From assembly GCA_937885465.1 (NCBI GenBank), contig CAKZZM010000073.1:1-26202 (forward strand): DNA of 26,202 bases, given 5' to 3'. Positions 12,192-22,625 of this stretch are shown in pieces; position 1 is the first letter of the stretch; the number at the start of each line of letters is the position of its first letter. The position numbers and the translations under genes were made by a program. This DNA is from an uncultured Bacteroidales bacterium. Lineage in GTDB: Bacteria; Bacteroidota; Bacteroidia; Bacteroidales; Paludibacteraceae. The notes beneath the pieces were generated by a model. It did not search any database and had not been told where the DNA came from. It saw only the letters and a program-made list of their open reading frames with translations.

Positions 12192-15100
12192 ATGGCAGGA
12201 ATGCATTTCGTTAATACGGTTGATAATAAACAAGCACTTGTTTCTACGGAAGAACTCCGAAAGGCTTTTGCAGGCATACAGAAGCAAGCAGAAGAATCGG
12301 GCATCTCTATCGACTCAATGTTTCAAAAGATAGCCGCTGCAACAGGAGTTACCGTTGGTGTTGCAACACTCAAAGAACTTGCTTCGCAGGTGATGAATGT
12401 CCGTGGTGAGTTTCAGCAATTGGAAATCGCTTTTGGGACTATGCTTGGTAGTGCCGAAAAGGCAAACAAACTAATGCAACAACTGACCAAGACGGCTGCC
12501 ACAACACCGTTCGACTTGAAAGGAGTGGCAGGGGGCGCAAAACAACTCCTTGCCTATGGAATTGCCGCAGAAGATGTCAATCAAACTTTAATCAACCTCG
12601 GAGATATTGCGGCAGGCTTGTCTATTCCGCTTAATGATATGGTAATGCTCTATGGTACGACTATGGTGCAGGGACGTATGTTTACGCAAGACCTCCGGCA
12701 GTTCCAAGGACGTGGTATTCCTATTATGCAGGCTCTTGCAGACACTATGGGAGTAGCCAAAGAAGAGGTGCAAAACCTCGTTTCCACAGGAAAAGTAGGA
12801 GCGCAAGAGTTTCAGACAGCACTGATGTCACTCGTGGCAGAGGGCGGTCAGTTCGGTGGACTTATGGAGAAGCAGTCCAAGTCAATATCGGGACAGATTT
12901 CCAACATAGAGGACGGCATTGATATGATGTTCAATGAGATAGGACAAAAATCAGAGGGGGCTATCAGCCTTGCTCTGTCAGGTGTGTCTAAACTCGTTGA
13001 AAACTACGAAACGGTTGGCAAGGCGGTGCTTGCTGTGGCAGGCACTTATGGCACATATAAGGCGGCTCTTGTTATCGTCTCTGCTGTTGAAAAAGCACAT
13101 CAGGCAGTTGTTGCTAAATCGGTAGTTGTCAAACGCGCTGCCGCTATTGCCAATGTAACAATGTCCGAGTCTGACGCTATGGCGGCGGCTCGAAAAGCAT
13201 TATTTACCAAAACTATCAAAGCGAACACGAAAGCCGTCTTGAAAAATACTGCTGCGATGCTTACTAATCCTGCCGTACTCATCACAGCAGGGCTTGTGGC
13301 TTTATGTGCAACTATCTATGCCGTTAGCAAAGCCTTGAATACGCAAGCGAAAGCACAAGAACGTGTGAACAAGACTAACGAGAAGCAGCAAGAACAGTTA
13401 GACCAAACCATAAGCGATGCAGACCAAGCCATAAACACGATAAAATCGGAAACGGCAACGGTGTATGATAAAGCGGCGGCATACGAACGCTTGAAGAAGA
13501 TAATGCCCGAACTGACCAATCAGTACTCGCAAGCGGAACTGGCTACCCTTGACCTGACTACCGCACAAAAAGCAGAAGCAAAAGCATTGGAGAACTTGGC
13601 ATTTGACCAAAAGAAAAAAGAGATTGAAAAGAGTAAAACTGCTATTGCCAATTATGAGGCACAGTTGAAATCTATTGAGGAGCAGATGAAATATGCAGGT
13701 CAGGGTGCGGCTGGCTTGGGTATTCAGATGGGTATTATCGGCAACAAAATGGCAACGGAGCAAAAAGTGCTTGAAGCATACACAAAGGAACTTGCAGAAA
13801 TGGAGAAGTTGCGTGCGCAAGCAGAATTTGACGCTCAACCGGCAGAAGTGAAGATTGCTAAATTCACGGCTGATAAAGAAGCAGCACAACGGCAACTCGA
13901 AGAATTGCAAAAACAAGCGGAAGAAGCCGCTGCAAAAGCCAAAGCAGAATGGGAGAGTAATCCTCTTAACCAATGGAAGATTTCTGTCGGGATGACCTTT
14001 GAGCAGGACGCAGGCGCGAACCCTGTATTGCTTGGTGTGGAGTATATGATGTTAAAGGGGCGTATTGAAGCCACACAAAAAGCCGTTGCTGACGCAGACG
14101 GTCAGATACAGGCTCTATCAACTAACGCCACAAAAGAAACATTACCGCAACTCATCACCGCAATCAGGACTGCCGAGACGGAACTCGAAGCGGCTCGAAA
14201 AAAGTACGCAGACGATATGTCTGCTGACAACAAGAAACTTGTGGAGAACGCAGAAGAAACACTAAAAAAAGCAACAGAGAACTACAAATTAGCAACTAAC
14301 ACCGCTTGGGTTGATGGTCAGAAAATGCGTGATGAGTCTATTGCGGCTGTTCAGAAAGCAGAGAACGAACGTCAGCGCATACTTAATTCTTCTATACAAT
14401 CAGAGCGAGCCAAGCGCGAAGCCGAATACTGGCAACAGATAAAGGAAATCAATCAAGAAGAAGCCGCTTACCGCAAGTCCCATAATGGACGTACCAATAA
14501 ATCGTTCGACAAAAGACGCGAAAATGCAACTTTGCAATTTGAACTCGATACCAAGGAACTTGACAGACAATTTGCAGAGTGGAAAAAACAGTTCAATCAA
14601 GAAACAATACAAATCAAGACCGACATTAAGACTAATGAATTGGAGAATGCTGTTTCAATGGCTCAAACAATCACGGAACGCATACAGAAACAGAACGAAC
14701 TCTACGAACATCAAATAGAACTCATCAAGACCAAGAACCAAGAAGAAGCCGACAAAGCGGTCAGCGACAGATATGGTGCAAACACTCTCGTTGATTTTCG
14801 TGCGTTCTCCGCAAACGAAAATAATGCCGCTGTACTTTCTTCCTACCGCAATGCAAAAACGCAGGAGAGCAAAAGAGAGGTGGCGAAAAATGCAGGTCTT
14901 GATGAAGCCTTGCTTGCTACCTATTCCGAAATGCAACAAATATACGAGGCTTACAGCCAACGGCTCGAAGCCACAATACAACAGGCGGAGCAAGGTCATA
15001 ACGCTGAAATGCTCAAACAGGACATTGACGACTATGCAGCCTACTGTGAGGAGATATTGGAAGCGGCTCGGTGGCGCGAGGAGCAACTGACCGCCATACA

Positions 15101-16949
15101 GAACGGAGAGGAGCGCAATCGCACAGCCGCTATGGTTGAGGAAGACTATAACGCTATGGTAAAGAAAGCGGGCAAGACCCACGATATAGACGCAACCGAA
15201 CAGGAAGCAGCAGACATCGTGGCTCGGCTTGTCGGCAGTCTTGCAGACGTAACACGCGACCAAGTAGATATAGCAGCGGCAGAGTTCTTTGAGGCTCTTG
15301 ACGAACAGGCAAATATGCTCAAAGAGGTACAAGGTATGTCCGCTGAACAACGCGAGCAGAAAGCGGCTGAAACACAGCAATCGATTGAAGAACTGCAAAT
15401 GCAAGAGGAAAACCCTCTGCTTACCGACCAACAAAGGCTTGAAATACAGAACCAAATAGCAGAAGCAGAACAACGGCTCGTATATCTCAAGATGACGGAT
15501 GCTCAACTCGGTGGGCAACTCGTCAAGTTAGAGAAAACACGAGAGATAATGGAGGACAAGGTTGCAACTACCAAGCAGAACTCCGGCAAGAAGTCCACCA
15601 AACAAATGCAGGCTGAACAACGTGCTACGGAGCGTGTCACGGACGCATTGCAAAATGTGTCGGCAGCAGCCAAGTCGGTGGCGAATACTATGGGCGGCGT
15701 GCTGTCAAAGAAATCAAAGAAAGCCCTTGGAGTGATAAGCGACATCGCAGACTTCGGTATTCAGTCTATACAGTCTATTCAGTATGTCGCCACAAATGCG
15801 AGTACACTTATGGAGTCCACCGCTGTCGGTGCAGCAGGCGCAATACAGACCGTGGAGAAAGCGTCCGTCATACTGACTATTATCAGCCTTGCGGTGCAGG
15901 CTATTATGGCGATTGTCAATATAGCCAAGCAGTTCACTACTAACGCCAAGGTCAATGAGGAGTTAGACGATATGGCAGACCACATAGAACGGCTTAAAGA
16001 GGAACAGCGCGAACTTGATTTTCTGTATCGTAACAGCAGCGGCTCAGCCTATTTCGCTGACCAATACAAGGCTGCAAAGAACCTCGAAAAGCAAGTCAAT
16101 GCTAATCGTGAAGCATACGAAAAATCTCTCAAAGAGGAAGAACGGTTGCGCAGAAAATACGGCTCTGATAGCGACAAATACAAAGACCAACACGAGCGCA
16201 CACAGGAGTTTCAAGAGGCAATGGAAGATGCTATCACGGAGGAAGAAGAACGCTTGCAGGAACTGATTGATACTATTCTCACGACCGATTTGAGCGGTTG
16301 GGCTGATACCCTTGCAGATAGTGCTATCGAAGCCGCAATGGAAGGCTCGGAGGCATTTTCCGATATATGGAACGAAGCCTTGGAGAATTGGCAGCGTGAT
16401 ATGTGGAAACAACAACTCAAACTCGCTTACGAAAACCTGTTCAAGGACAGTTTTGAAAGCTTCTCGCAGAAAGCGCAGGAGGTAGCAGCGGCAGGCGGTC
16501 AGATGTCAGAATCGGACATAGATGCGTTTGTGGCAGAGATGGAGGGCAAGCAGGCAGAAGCGGAACGCCTTGCGGAGTTCTACCGGGAGATAATGGAACG
16601 GCAAGGACTGCTGACCGATGACGGTGATGTGGACGGCAGCAAGGGCGGCTTCCAGTCTATGAGCCAAGACACGGCAGACGAACTCAACGCTCGCTTTACT
16701 GCCTTGCAGATAGAGGGCGCGAATGTGGTTACTGCTGTACAAGCAATGCAGACAGAGTTAGTGGACATAGAACAGAACGACCGTCTGAAACTTGCGAGCC
16801 TGACGAATATACAGAGTAATATCGACATCGCTGTTACTATTCAACAAAATCAGTTAGACCAACTACGCTTGTTAGTGGAGTATGCGGCTACCATTGGGGA
16901 GCATACAGAACGCCTGCGAGCCATAGAACAAAATACCGACCGTTTATGA
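12192..16949 (+). CDS. Tail tape measure protein, 1585 aa
   Basis: The N-terminal region (about 60-280) has the typical tape-measure pattern FQQLEIAFGTMLGSAEKANK, then TPFDLKGVAGGAKQLLAYG and QDLRQFQGRGIPIMQALADT. Hydrophobic segments lie at about 273-299, 358-380 and 1223-1248, and long Ala/Glu/Lys/Gln-rich coiled-coil stretches at about 385-760 and 790-1130. The C-terminus ends in short coiled coils. Such proteins fill the tail lumen, set tail length and may insert in the membrane during DNA ejection. At roughly 1.5 angstrom per residue the tail would be about 240 nm, an estimate. Its stop overlaps the next gene (16946-16949). Confidence 0.92.
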   Translation: MAGMHFVNTVDNKQALVSTEELRKAFAGIQKQAEESGISIDSMFQKIAAATGVTVGVATLKELASQVMNVRGEFQQLEIAFGTMLGSAEKANKLMQQLTKTAATTPFDLKGVAGGAKQLLAYGIAAEDVNQTLINLGDIAAGLSIPLNDMVMLYGTTMVQGRMFTQDLRQFQGRGIPIMQALADTMGVAKEEVQNLVSTGKVGAQEFQTALMSLVAEGGQFGGLMEKQSKSISGQISNIEDGIDMMFNEIGQKSEGAISLALSGVSKLVENYETVGKAVLAVAGTYGTYKAALVIVSAVEKAHQAVVAKSVVVKRAAAIANVTMSESDAMAAARKALFTKTIKANTKAVLKNTAAMLTNPAVLITAGLVALCATIYAVSKALNTQAKAQERVNKTNEKQQEQLDQTISDADQAINTIKSETATVYDKAAAYERLKKIMPELTNQYSQAELATLDLTTAQKAEAKALENLAFDQKKKEIEKSKTAIANYEAQLKSIEEQMKYAGQGAAGLGIQMGIIGNKMATEQKVLEAYTKELAEMEKLRAQAEFDAQPAEVKIAKFTADKEAAQRQLEELQKQAEEAAAKAKAEWESNPLNQWKISVGMTFEQDAGANPVLLGVEYMMLKGRIEATQKAVADADGQIQALSTNATKETLPQLITAIRTAETELEAARKKYADDMSADNKKLVENAEETLKKATENYKLATNTAWVDGQKMRDESIAAVQKAENERQRILNSSIQSERAKREAEYWQQIKEINQEEAAYRKSHNGRTNKSFDKRRENATLQFELDTKELDRQFAEWKKQFNQETIQIKTDIKTNELENAVSMAQTITERIQKQNELYEHQIELIKTKNQEEADKAVSDRYGANTLVDFRAFSANENNAAVLSSYRNAKTQESKREVAKNAGLDEALLATYSEMQQIYEAYSQRLEATIQQAEQGHNAEMLKQDIDDYAAYCEEILEAARWREEQLTAIQNGEERNRTAAMVEEDYNAMVKKAGKTHDIDATEQEAADIVARLVGSLADVTRDQVDIAAAEFFEALDEQANMLKEVQGMSAEQREQKAAETQQSIEELQMQEENPLLTDQQRLEIQNQIAEAEQRLVYLKMTDAQLGGQLVKLEKTREIMEDKVATTKQNSGKKSTKQMQAEQRATERVTDALQNVSAAAKSVANTMGGVLSKKSKKALGVISDIADFGIQSIQSIQYVATNASTLMESTAVGAAGAIQTVEKASVILTIISLAVQAIMAIVNIAKQFTTNAKVNEELDDMADHIERLKEEQRELDFLYRNSSGSAYFADQYKAAKNLEKQVNANREAYEKSLKEEERLRRKYGSDSDKYKDQHERTQEFQEAMEDAITEEEERLQELIDTILTTDLSGWADTLADSAIEAAMEGSEAFSDIWNEALENWQRDMWKQQLKLAYENLFKDSFESFSQKAQEVAAAGGQMSESDIDAFVAEMEGKQAEAERLAEFYREIMERQGLLTDDGDVDGSKGGFQSMSQDTADELNARFTALQIEGANVVTAVQAMQTELVDIEQNDRLKLASLTNIQSNIDIAVTIQQNQLDQLRLLVEYAATIGEHTERLRAIEQNTDRL

Positions 16950-17425
16950 GTACAAACGACTACAAACAGATGAGGGCTGATTTCCTCGAACAGTTCGGGA
17001 GCAGCCTATGTCAGGAGAGCCGCGATGAGGTGGCAGACGCTCCGACCCTAAAAGCATTCATCGCTCTTTTGCACCGTTATATGCATTTCCTTTGTTTCAA
17101 AGGTCTGAAAGTGCCTACAACGGAGTGGGTGCGCAAATGGTTTAGGAACGAACTTGCAGAACTCAACAAAAACGGCGTTTTCCTTGACCAAATACTTGCG
17201 CTTGAAGACCCTGCAACCGACAGCGTGATATTGCTCGGAACGACAAATATCAATGTAATTCTGACAAAATCACGAACGGTAGAGTTCACGCTTGAAGATA
17301 GTAGTCAGTTGCATATCGTTGCTTACTATTCCGCTTGCTGTAATGTAAGGCTCAAATCGGCTGACAGCAATGCGAATATAATACATAAAACCAATAACGC
17401 CAAAGTTAAAATTCGCAGAGTATGA
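16946..17425 (+). CDS. Tail-associated hypothetical protein, 159 aa
   Basis: The N-terminal half is helical (MSTNDYKQMRADFLEQFG, then KAFIALLHRYMHFLCF). The C-terminal half is beta-strand rich (ILLGTTNINVILTKSRTV and LHIVAYYSACCNVRLKSADS), looking like a short beta-solenoid. It is coupled by ATGA overlaps to the tape measure before it and to the Dit-like gene after it. Position suggests a tail-tip or tail-assembly protein; no family recognised. Confidence 0.7.
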   Translation: MSTNDYKQMRADFLEQFGSSLCQESRDEVADAPTLKAFIALLHRYMHFLCFKGLKVPTTEWVRKWFRNELAELNKNGVFLDQILALEDPATDSVILLGTTNINVILTKSRTVEFTLEDSSQLHIVAYYSACCNVRLKSADSNANIIHKTNNAKVKIRRV

Positions 17426-17862
17426 CTATACCATTGATGTGCCTAAACGGCAAAGACATACAAGAATGGTGGGGGCTGACACCATTAGAGGGGACTCTGA
17501 ATACGCTGATGAAGCCGGCACCAATGAAGAACCTTGTGACGAACGAGAACGCCTACTTACACGGCTCGCACGTGCTTTCTGCACCTACATCGCGCCGCTA
17601 TCAGAAACAGGACTTTTCGCTGATGTTCTATATAAAGGCGGCTTCTCTCACCGACCTGCACAGAGAGGTGGAAACACTTATCACTCACCTGAAAAACGGA
17701 GTGAATAACACAGGCATAAACGAACTGACAATACCCGAATTGGAAACGACCTATCGGCTCATCTATTCAAGTGTTGATAAATACACCAACTTCGGTCTGT
17801 CGGGCTGTGCCACTATCTCAATTAAGTTTACCGAACCCAACCCCAATAATCGCTCATTATGA
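17422..17862 (+). CDS. Distal tail (Dit-like) protein, 146 aa
   Basis: Contains LNGKDIQEWWGLTPLEGTLN near the N-terminus and a beta-rich body (FSLMFYIKAASLTDLHREVE, ATISIKFTEPNP). In Bacteroidales siphoviruses a protein of this size between tape measure and Tal occupies the Dit position at the tail tip, linking tube to host-recognition device. It is short for a Dit, consistent with only the N-terminal ring domain. Overlaps both neighbours by four bases. Confidence 0.6.
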   Translation: MTIPLMCLNGKDIQEWWGLTPLEGTLNTLMKPAPMKNLVTNENAYLHGSHVLSAPTSRRYQKQDFSLMFYIKAASLTDLHREVETLITHLKNGVNNTGINELTIPELETTYRLIYSSVDKYTNFGLSGCATISIKFTEPNPNNRSL

Positions 17863-20800
17863 CACCTGCACTTGCTGAAATATCAATCTATCAGCCGACT
17901 TACACATTACGGAGCGGCTCACCTGTACGCGCTCGCTACATCAACACCGAAAGCACAAGCGGTGATTTCCCTGTCACTGACAATTGCGAACGCTCTGCCA
18001 CCGTGATGAACGATGACTATGTAAAGTTGTCGTTCAAGTTAATCCGGCAAACGGTCTTTGAGGCTTTTTCGTTCATATACTACGACAATCAATTATTCTT
18101 CCTCAAAGAAGAGTACAGACCGACATCAAAAGGCTCATACTACCAATATGAGATGAAATTCGTGAGCATTGCCAATATGCTTGATAAACATATCTGCTTG
18201 CGATATATGACGGTTGACGGCACGGCTGTCAGTCCCGAACCCGAAATCAATATGAACGGCACTCTACCCGAAATGGCGGAGATAGTGATGACCTCAATCA
18301 GCGGAGCGGCAGACCGCTTGAACGCTGACCAACCGAACTTGTTTTACTACTATGTACTCAAACGGCTTGCGCTATCAACAACCGACCTGCAACAGAACAC
18401 CACATTGCAGACTTTCTCTTTCAGCGGTCAGAATATAGCCGATGTGCTGACACAGATAGCCAACACCTATGAAATTGAGTGGTGGCTGACACAGGAGAGC
18501 TTGACAAGCGTAAAATTACACCTATGCCGTTGCGAGCAGGGCGATGCGATTGTCGTGTCAGACCAATACAAGGACACCGGCAATACGCTACAACCGTACG
18601 AAAGCCGTGGACTGCTGTCGTGCGAGTACTCGCAGCAATGGTCAGATGTGCCACAGAAAATCATTCCTTTCGGCTCTGACCGAAACATAACTCGCCAACA
18701 GGCTTTACAGACGGTCAACGGCAACGATATGTATGTCAGTTACGGAAAACAACTCCGTCTTGCACCAAGCACAACATATACAGTCACCGACCGAGAGGGC
18801 AACGAGGTGCAGATAACAACGGACGCACTCGGAGCATTCACTAATACTGCTGTACGCTCCGGCATAGAGACGGTGGAAATGTTCGATGACATATACCCAC
18901 GTTGCCACTTCCGTGTTCTTGGCGTAACAATGCGCGGCACAGACAACCCTATATACACCATAACGGCTGCCGCAATCAAGGCTGACGGTGTTTCGCTGAT
19001 GAGTTATGCAGAAATGGTAGCAGCCGAATTATTGCCCCTGCAGATAGAGCCTAACGAAACGCTGTCAATCATCTTTGAGAGTGGCTATCTCAACGGTCGA
19101 GAGTTTGAGGTATCATACGACTACAAAGAGGTGAACGGTGTAATGCAATGGACGCTGACTATCGTACCTGATGAGGACGGAGACAACGGCGTTTCTCTGC
19201 CCTTTGGCAATTTCGTTCCACGCGCAAGAGTTGAGGGCGGCTATGAGGGCGATATGTTCGCTATCTTCCATATGATTATGCCACAGGGCTATATAACGAG
19301 GGCGCAAGAGGAATTGGCACAAGCCGCTTACGAGAAACTGCTTGCCATAGAAGACACACGACCCGAAATAAAATGCAAGACCGAACCGCTTTTCTTCGCT
19401 AATCAAACCTTGTGTCTCGGCAAGCGTGTGGCTGTACATTCGGAATTGTTCGGGAATATAGTGCTGAACGCCGTTGGTGATATAACAGACGACAGCCCAA
19501 GTCTGTTTGTCAGCCGTGTCACTGCTTTCTCTCACTCGCTGACCAAGCCTAATAGTGTAGAGTTCAAACTTGCCTCTGCTCGTGTCGAGGGCAGGCTTGC
19601 AGAGATTGAAGCCGTCATTGCTGACCGTACAAGCGACATCAGAGGTCTGGAACAACGCTCGCTCAACCTATCAAGACGCGGCTGGCACGATGCTGCCGAA
19701 ATGCGAGATATGCTCGAAAGCCTTGCAGCCGAAATGATGTTAGTGGGCGTGGAGAAGCACCAATTTGCTTTCACGTCTGCTATCACTTGCGTCAATGGGT
19801 ATATCGTTTCAGGAATTGACCACTTCGACCACCTGCATATCTCCGCAGGCTATATACAGCATACGCAAGAGCCGTATATCAAGTATGCCAACGGTGGACG
19901 GTGGGACATCAATCAGACAGACCTGACGGCAGATGAAAACGGCAATGCACTTTCTGCAAACCCAACAACGCCATATTACCTGTATGCAAAGTGTTTGAGC
20001 GGTGCAACAACAGCACAGTTAGTACTTTCGCCAACCAAGCACGAAAGCGATACAGATTACCTGTTAATGGGTGTTCTTTCATCGGAGTATGAAGACGAGG
20101 ATGCCGAAACGAGTTACCGTGTCTTCAACCGTTCCAACGGCTACACGCAGATAGCAGGCGGCACGATAACAACAGAGCAGATACAAGACCCGACACGCTC
20201 GCTCATCATAGACTTTCAAAGTGACCCACCGCGTATCATAGCACGCAACGGAGCAAAGATTATAGGCAACATAGAGTTCTCACTAACAGAGGACAACATA
20301 GAGCAGGTGCTTGACAGAATAGGCAATATAGGTGGAGAAAATCTAATCGAGACATTGGGTGAGGAGTACACACAAACAGGTACGTATGCAGGCTTAAATC
20401 AAGTGTTTATTCCGTTCCGTAATAGTCAGCAAGGCTCGTATCCTACTTTTCCTGCGGGCAAGTATGTGTTTAGCGCAGAGTATATACATATCTACAAGAC
20501 AGGGAACGGAGTACCGCCAAACGGCATTCACCTCGAAATAGTGAATGCTGCGTCACGAGGTGCTGTTACTCAATACTGGACGGTAGAGCAGTCCGAGCCT
20601 GTTCTGACCGCTTTTGAACTTACAACGGCAAGTCCACTGTTCTTGCGAGTCTATTGGTCTGAAAGTGCCGAAGCCACAATAAGTATCAAAAATGCAATGC
20701 TGCAATCGGGCAGTACTCCGACAGCCTATCAGCCGTATGTTGACCACCTCACAGCGGCTCTCAAAGGTACGACAGAAATAGCAGGCGGTCTGATACTATC

Positions 20801-21848
20801 AAACACAATCATACTCCGTGACACGAATAATAACGTATATTCGGGGTGGACGGGACTTGCGGAGGACTATGGGCATATCGTCTTTTGGTCGGGAGGCACA
20901 TTTCAAGACGCACTCAATGGTACTGCCAAGTATATCTTGTACGATGACGGCTCGGCAAAGTTCGGTGGCGGGAAAATCAATATAGACACTACCACAGGAC
21001 AGGAGATGTTCAGTATCGTGATTGGCGGGTTGGAAAAGATATTGATTGCACCACGACCCATAGCAGGTAACTATCTGCCACAAGGTACGGCTAATTTCAG
21101 CAGTTCACAGACAGGCTCATCATCTTCAGAGCAAACTGTGCTTGAATATACATTCAATGAGTTTACAACTCCGCATATGAAAAGCGGTACAAGCGATTTC
21201 CTTATCGGCTGTAATGTTACTGCAAGTTCAAGTGGCGGTTATGAGGTGGGAGTGCGAGCAGAGGTGAAACTGCAAGCATTCCGCAATAACACTTGGGTTG
21301 ATGTTATGTCGTTTGGTTCGGGAGACTCCGACCTGCAATATAACACTGCGACTGTCATTATCAACCATTCAGAAAGTAACGTAACCACTTTGTTGTCAAA
21401 TACGACATACCGCTTCTATTGCAAATCTACACAGGTCTATTATCAAGGCACAAACACCATCACCGTTAATAGTTGTAGCATTGTCGGTACTTATACACCT
21501 TATTATGTCCCGAAGACGGTCATCGGCACGGACGGCATTCTGTCAGCCTATAGCAATGACAACTATTTTTATGTGAAGAATGACGGAACGAAACAGATTT
21601 TGTATTTGAAAGGATTGCGTTCCGTTAGTTCAAGTTCCGTTATTGCAAATAGTGGTGAGGTCTGCGGTACTGATAGCACATTTACTAACAACCTTGCGCA
21701 ATTACTATCGCTCTGCGCTCAATATGGGGCTGCTATGGCATACGGAGGAACGCTTTCTCCCGGAACATATATAGGACAAAATTATAGCACTTTCGATGAG
21801 TTGGTCGCTATATTCTTATCTCAGTATAAATTTCTCCTTACAAAATGA
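17859..21848 (+). CDS. Tail-associated (Tal-like) tip/hub protein, 1329 aa
   Basis: The N-terminal about 400 residues are beta rich and hub-like (ISIYQPTYTLRSGSPVRARY, then TSKGSYYQYEMKFVSIANML, GQNIADVLTQIANTYEIEWW), resembling gp27/Tal proteins that close the tube. The middle has a helical segment (about 580-640, RLAEIEAVIADRTSDIRGLE). The C-terminal half is beta rich with Gly/Ser/Thr-rich stretches (TEIAGGLILSNTIILRDTNN; many S residues near 1090-1105) and is likely the exposed tip. No peptidase motif was found. The stop ends at 21848, directly abutting the stop of the convergent lipoprotein gene. Confidence 0.75.
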   Translation: MTPALAEISIYQPTYTLRSGSPVRARYINTESTSGDFPVTDNCERSATVMNDDYVKLSFKLIRQTVFEAFSFIYYDNQLFFLKEEYRPTSKGSYYQYEMKFVSIANMLDKHICLRYMTVDGTAVSPEPEINMNGTLPEMAEIVMTSISGAADRLNADQPNLFYYYVLKRLALSTTDLQQNTTLQTFSFSGQNIADVLTQIANTYEIEWWLTQESLTSVKLHLCRCEQGDAIVVSDQYKDTGNTLQPYESRGLLSCEYSQQWSDVPQKIIPFGSDRNITRQQALQTVNGNDMYVSYGKQLRLAPSTTYTVTDREGNEVQITTDALGAFTNTAVRSGIETVEMFDDIYPRCHFRVLGVTMRGTDNPIYTITAAAIKADGVSLMSYAEMVAAELLPLQIEPNETLSIIFESGYLNGREFEVSYDYKEVNGVMQWTLTIVPDEDGDNGVSLPFGNFVPRARVEGGYEGDMFAIFHMIMPQGYITRAQEELAQAAYEKLLAIEDTRPEIKCKTEPLFFANQTLCLGKRVAVHSELFGNIVLNAVGDITDDSPSLFVSRVTAFSHSLTKPNSVEFKLASARVEGRLAEIEAVIADRTSDIRGLEQRSLNLSRRGWHDAAEMRDMLESLAAEMMLVGVEKHQFAFTSAITCVNGYIVSGIDHFDHLHISAGYIQHTQEPYIKYANGGRWDINQTDLTADENGNALSANPTTPYYLYAKCLSGATTAQLVLSPTKHESDTDYLLMGVLSSEYEDEDAETSYRVFNRSNGYTQIAGGTITTEQIQDPTRSLIIDFQSDPPRIIARNGAKIIGNIEFSLTEDNIEQVLDRIGNIGGENLIETLGEEYTQTGTYAGLNQVFIPFRNSQQGSYPTFPAGKYVFSAEYIHIYKTGNGVPPNGIHLEIVNAASRGAVTQYWTVEQSEPVLTAFELTTASPLFLRVYWSESAEATISIKNAMLQSGSTPTAYQPYVDHLTAALKGTTEIAGGLILSNTIILRDTNNNVYSGWTGLAEDYGHIVFWSGGTFQDALNGTAKYILYDDGSAKFGGGKINIDTTTGQEMFSIVIGGLEKILIAPRPIAGNYLPQGTANFSSSQTGSSSSEQTVLEYTFNEFTTPHMKSGTSDFLIGCNVTASSSGGYEVGVRAEVKLQAFRNNTWVDVMSFGSGDSDLQYNTATVIINHSESNVTTLLSNTTYRFYCKSTQVYYQGTNTITVNSCSIVGTYTPYYVPKTVIGTDGILSAYSNDNYFYVKNDGTKQILYLKGLRSVSSSSVIANSGEVCGTDSTFTNNLAQLLSLCAQYGAAMAYGGTLSPGTYIGQNYSTFDELVAIFLSQYKFLLTK

Positions 21849-22178
21849 CTATTTAAGTTTAGTGTACTGAACACCTTGGCTCAACAGAAAATCTCCGTAA
21901 GAAATGAAAATACGATTTGGAAACATACCGCTATTTTGCTCTACTTTGACAACCTCGTTCTCTTGTGTAAATGTACCGTCATATAAATCATTTAGATAGA
22001 ATTTGTGGTTGTTAAACGAAACAAAAGTAGTGTCGGGATTATCAGCAATTTTCATCACCATAAAATAGGTGTGACCATCAACAGATAAATCCTTCCCGCT
22101 TGAATATGACGGAGCATTTCTATCAGAGCAAGAAGCCAACAATGCGCAAGCAAACAATATAGGCAGAAAATGTTTCAT
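21849..22178 (-). CDS. Small lipoprotein, 109 aa (moron gene)
   Basis: Begins MKHFLPILFACALLASCSDR: a short basic start, a hydrophobic core and a lipobox L14-A15-S16-C17, so it should be processed by signal peptidase II and lipidated at C17. The mature part is about 93 residues, beta rich and polar, with no recognised domain. It is antisense to the late genes, ends base-to-base with the Tal gene, and starts 30 bp after the PIN gene, probably on the same transcript from 22769-22799. Prophage lipoproteins in similar positions sometimes block superinfection or change the host surface; that role is inference. Confidence 0.75.
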   Translation of the reverse strand: MKHFLPILFACALLASCSDRNAPSYSSGKDLSVDGHTYFMVMKIADNPDTTFVSFNNHKFYLNDLYDGTFTQENEVVKVEQNSGMFPNRIFISYGDFLLSQGVQYTKLK

Positions 22179-22208
22179 ATAGTGAAAAATATCGTTTATG
22201 TGATACTA

Positions 22209-22625
22209 TTACAGGCTATGTTCAGCCTTAATGAATTGCAGTCCCCACTTGCGATAGTGGGTGAATTTAGTGTCGCTGCTGACAAGTTCCAAGCGGTCAG
22301 CAATAGCCTGCGAGATGATAAGTCGGTCGTTGGGGTCGTTATGCCCATCAACGGTCGGCAACTGTTCAAGTTGCTGCAAATGCTCACGGCTCACATACAA
22401 GATACGGAAGCCGAGTTCATCTTCAATGAAGCGGAACGCACTAAATTGTTCGGGCTTGTGAATATGCACTCTGCCCGACTGAATAAGGTTAATAAACTCC
22501 ATTACGCTTGTCGAACTGACAAACACCTGCGTTCCCCAATCACGAACCAAAGCGTCTGTATCAGCGTCAAGCGTATCGGTCAGCAGGTACACCAAGATAT
22601 TGGTATCAACGATTACTCGGCTCAT
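22209..22625 (-). CDS. PIN-domain ribonuclease (VapC-like), 138 aa
   Basis: It has a clear PIN pattern: VIVDTNILVYLL (D7) at the N-terminus, SSTSVMEF (E43) in the middle, NDPNDRLIISQAI (D100) and ELVSSDTKF (D118), the four acidic residues that hold metal in VapC-type RNases. VapC toxins cleave tRNA or rRNA and are held by a small antitoxin. The ATG at 22625 overlaps the stop of a 40-aa gene as ATGA (22622-22625), an arrangement typical of toxin-antitoxin pairs. An in-frame TTG at 22643 is less likely. The gene lies in an antisense moron with its own promoter. Confidence 0.85.
   Translation of the reverse strand: MSRVIVDTNILVYLLTDTLDADTDALVRDWGTQVFVSSTSVMEFINLIQSGRVHIHKPEQFSAFRFIEDELGFRILYVSREHLQQLEQLPTVDGHNDPNDRLIISQAIADRLELVSSDTKFTHYRKWGLQFIKAEHSL

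Noticed and set aside
14655..15518. Long minus-strand open frame (287 codons) opposite the tape measure
   Set aside because: Shadow frame produced by Glu/Ala/Gln-rich coiled-coil codons; composition is Leu/Phe/Cys heavy and unlike a real protein.
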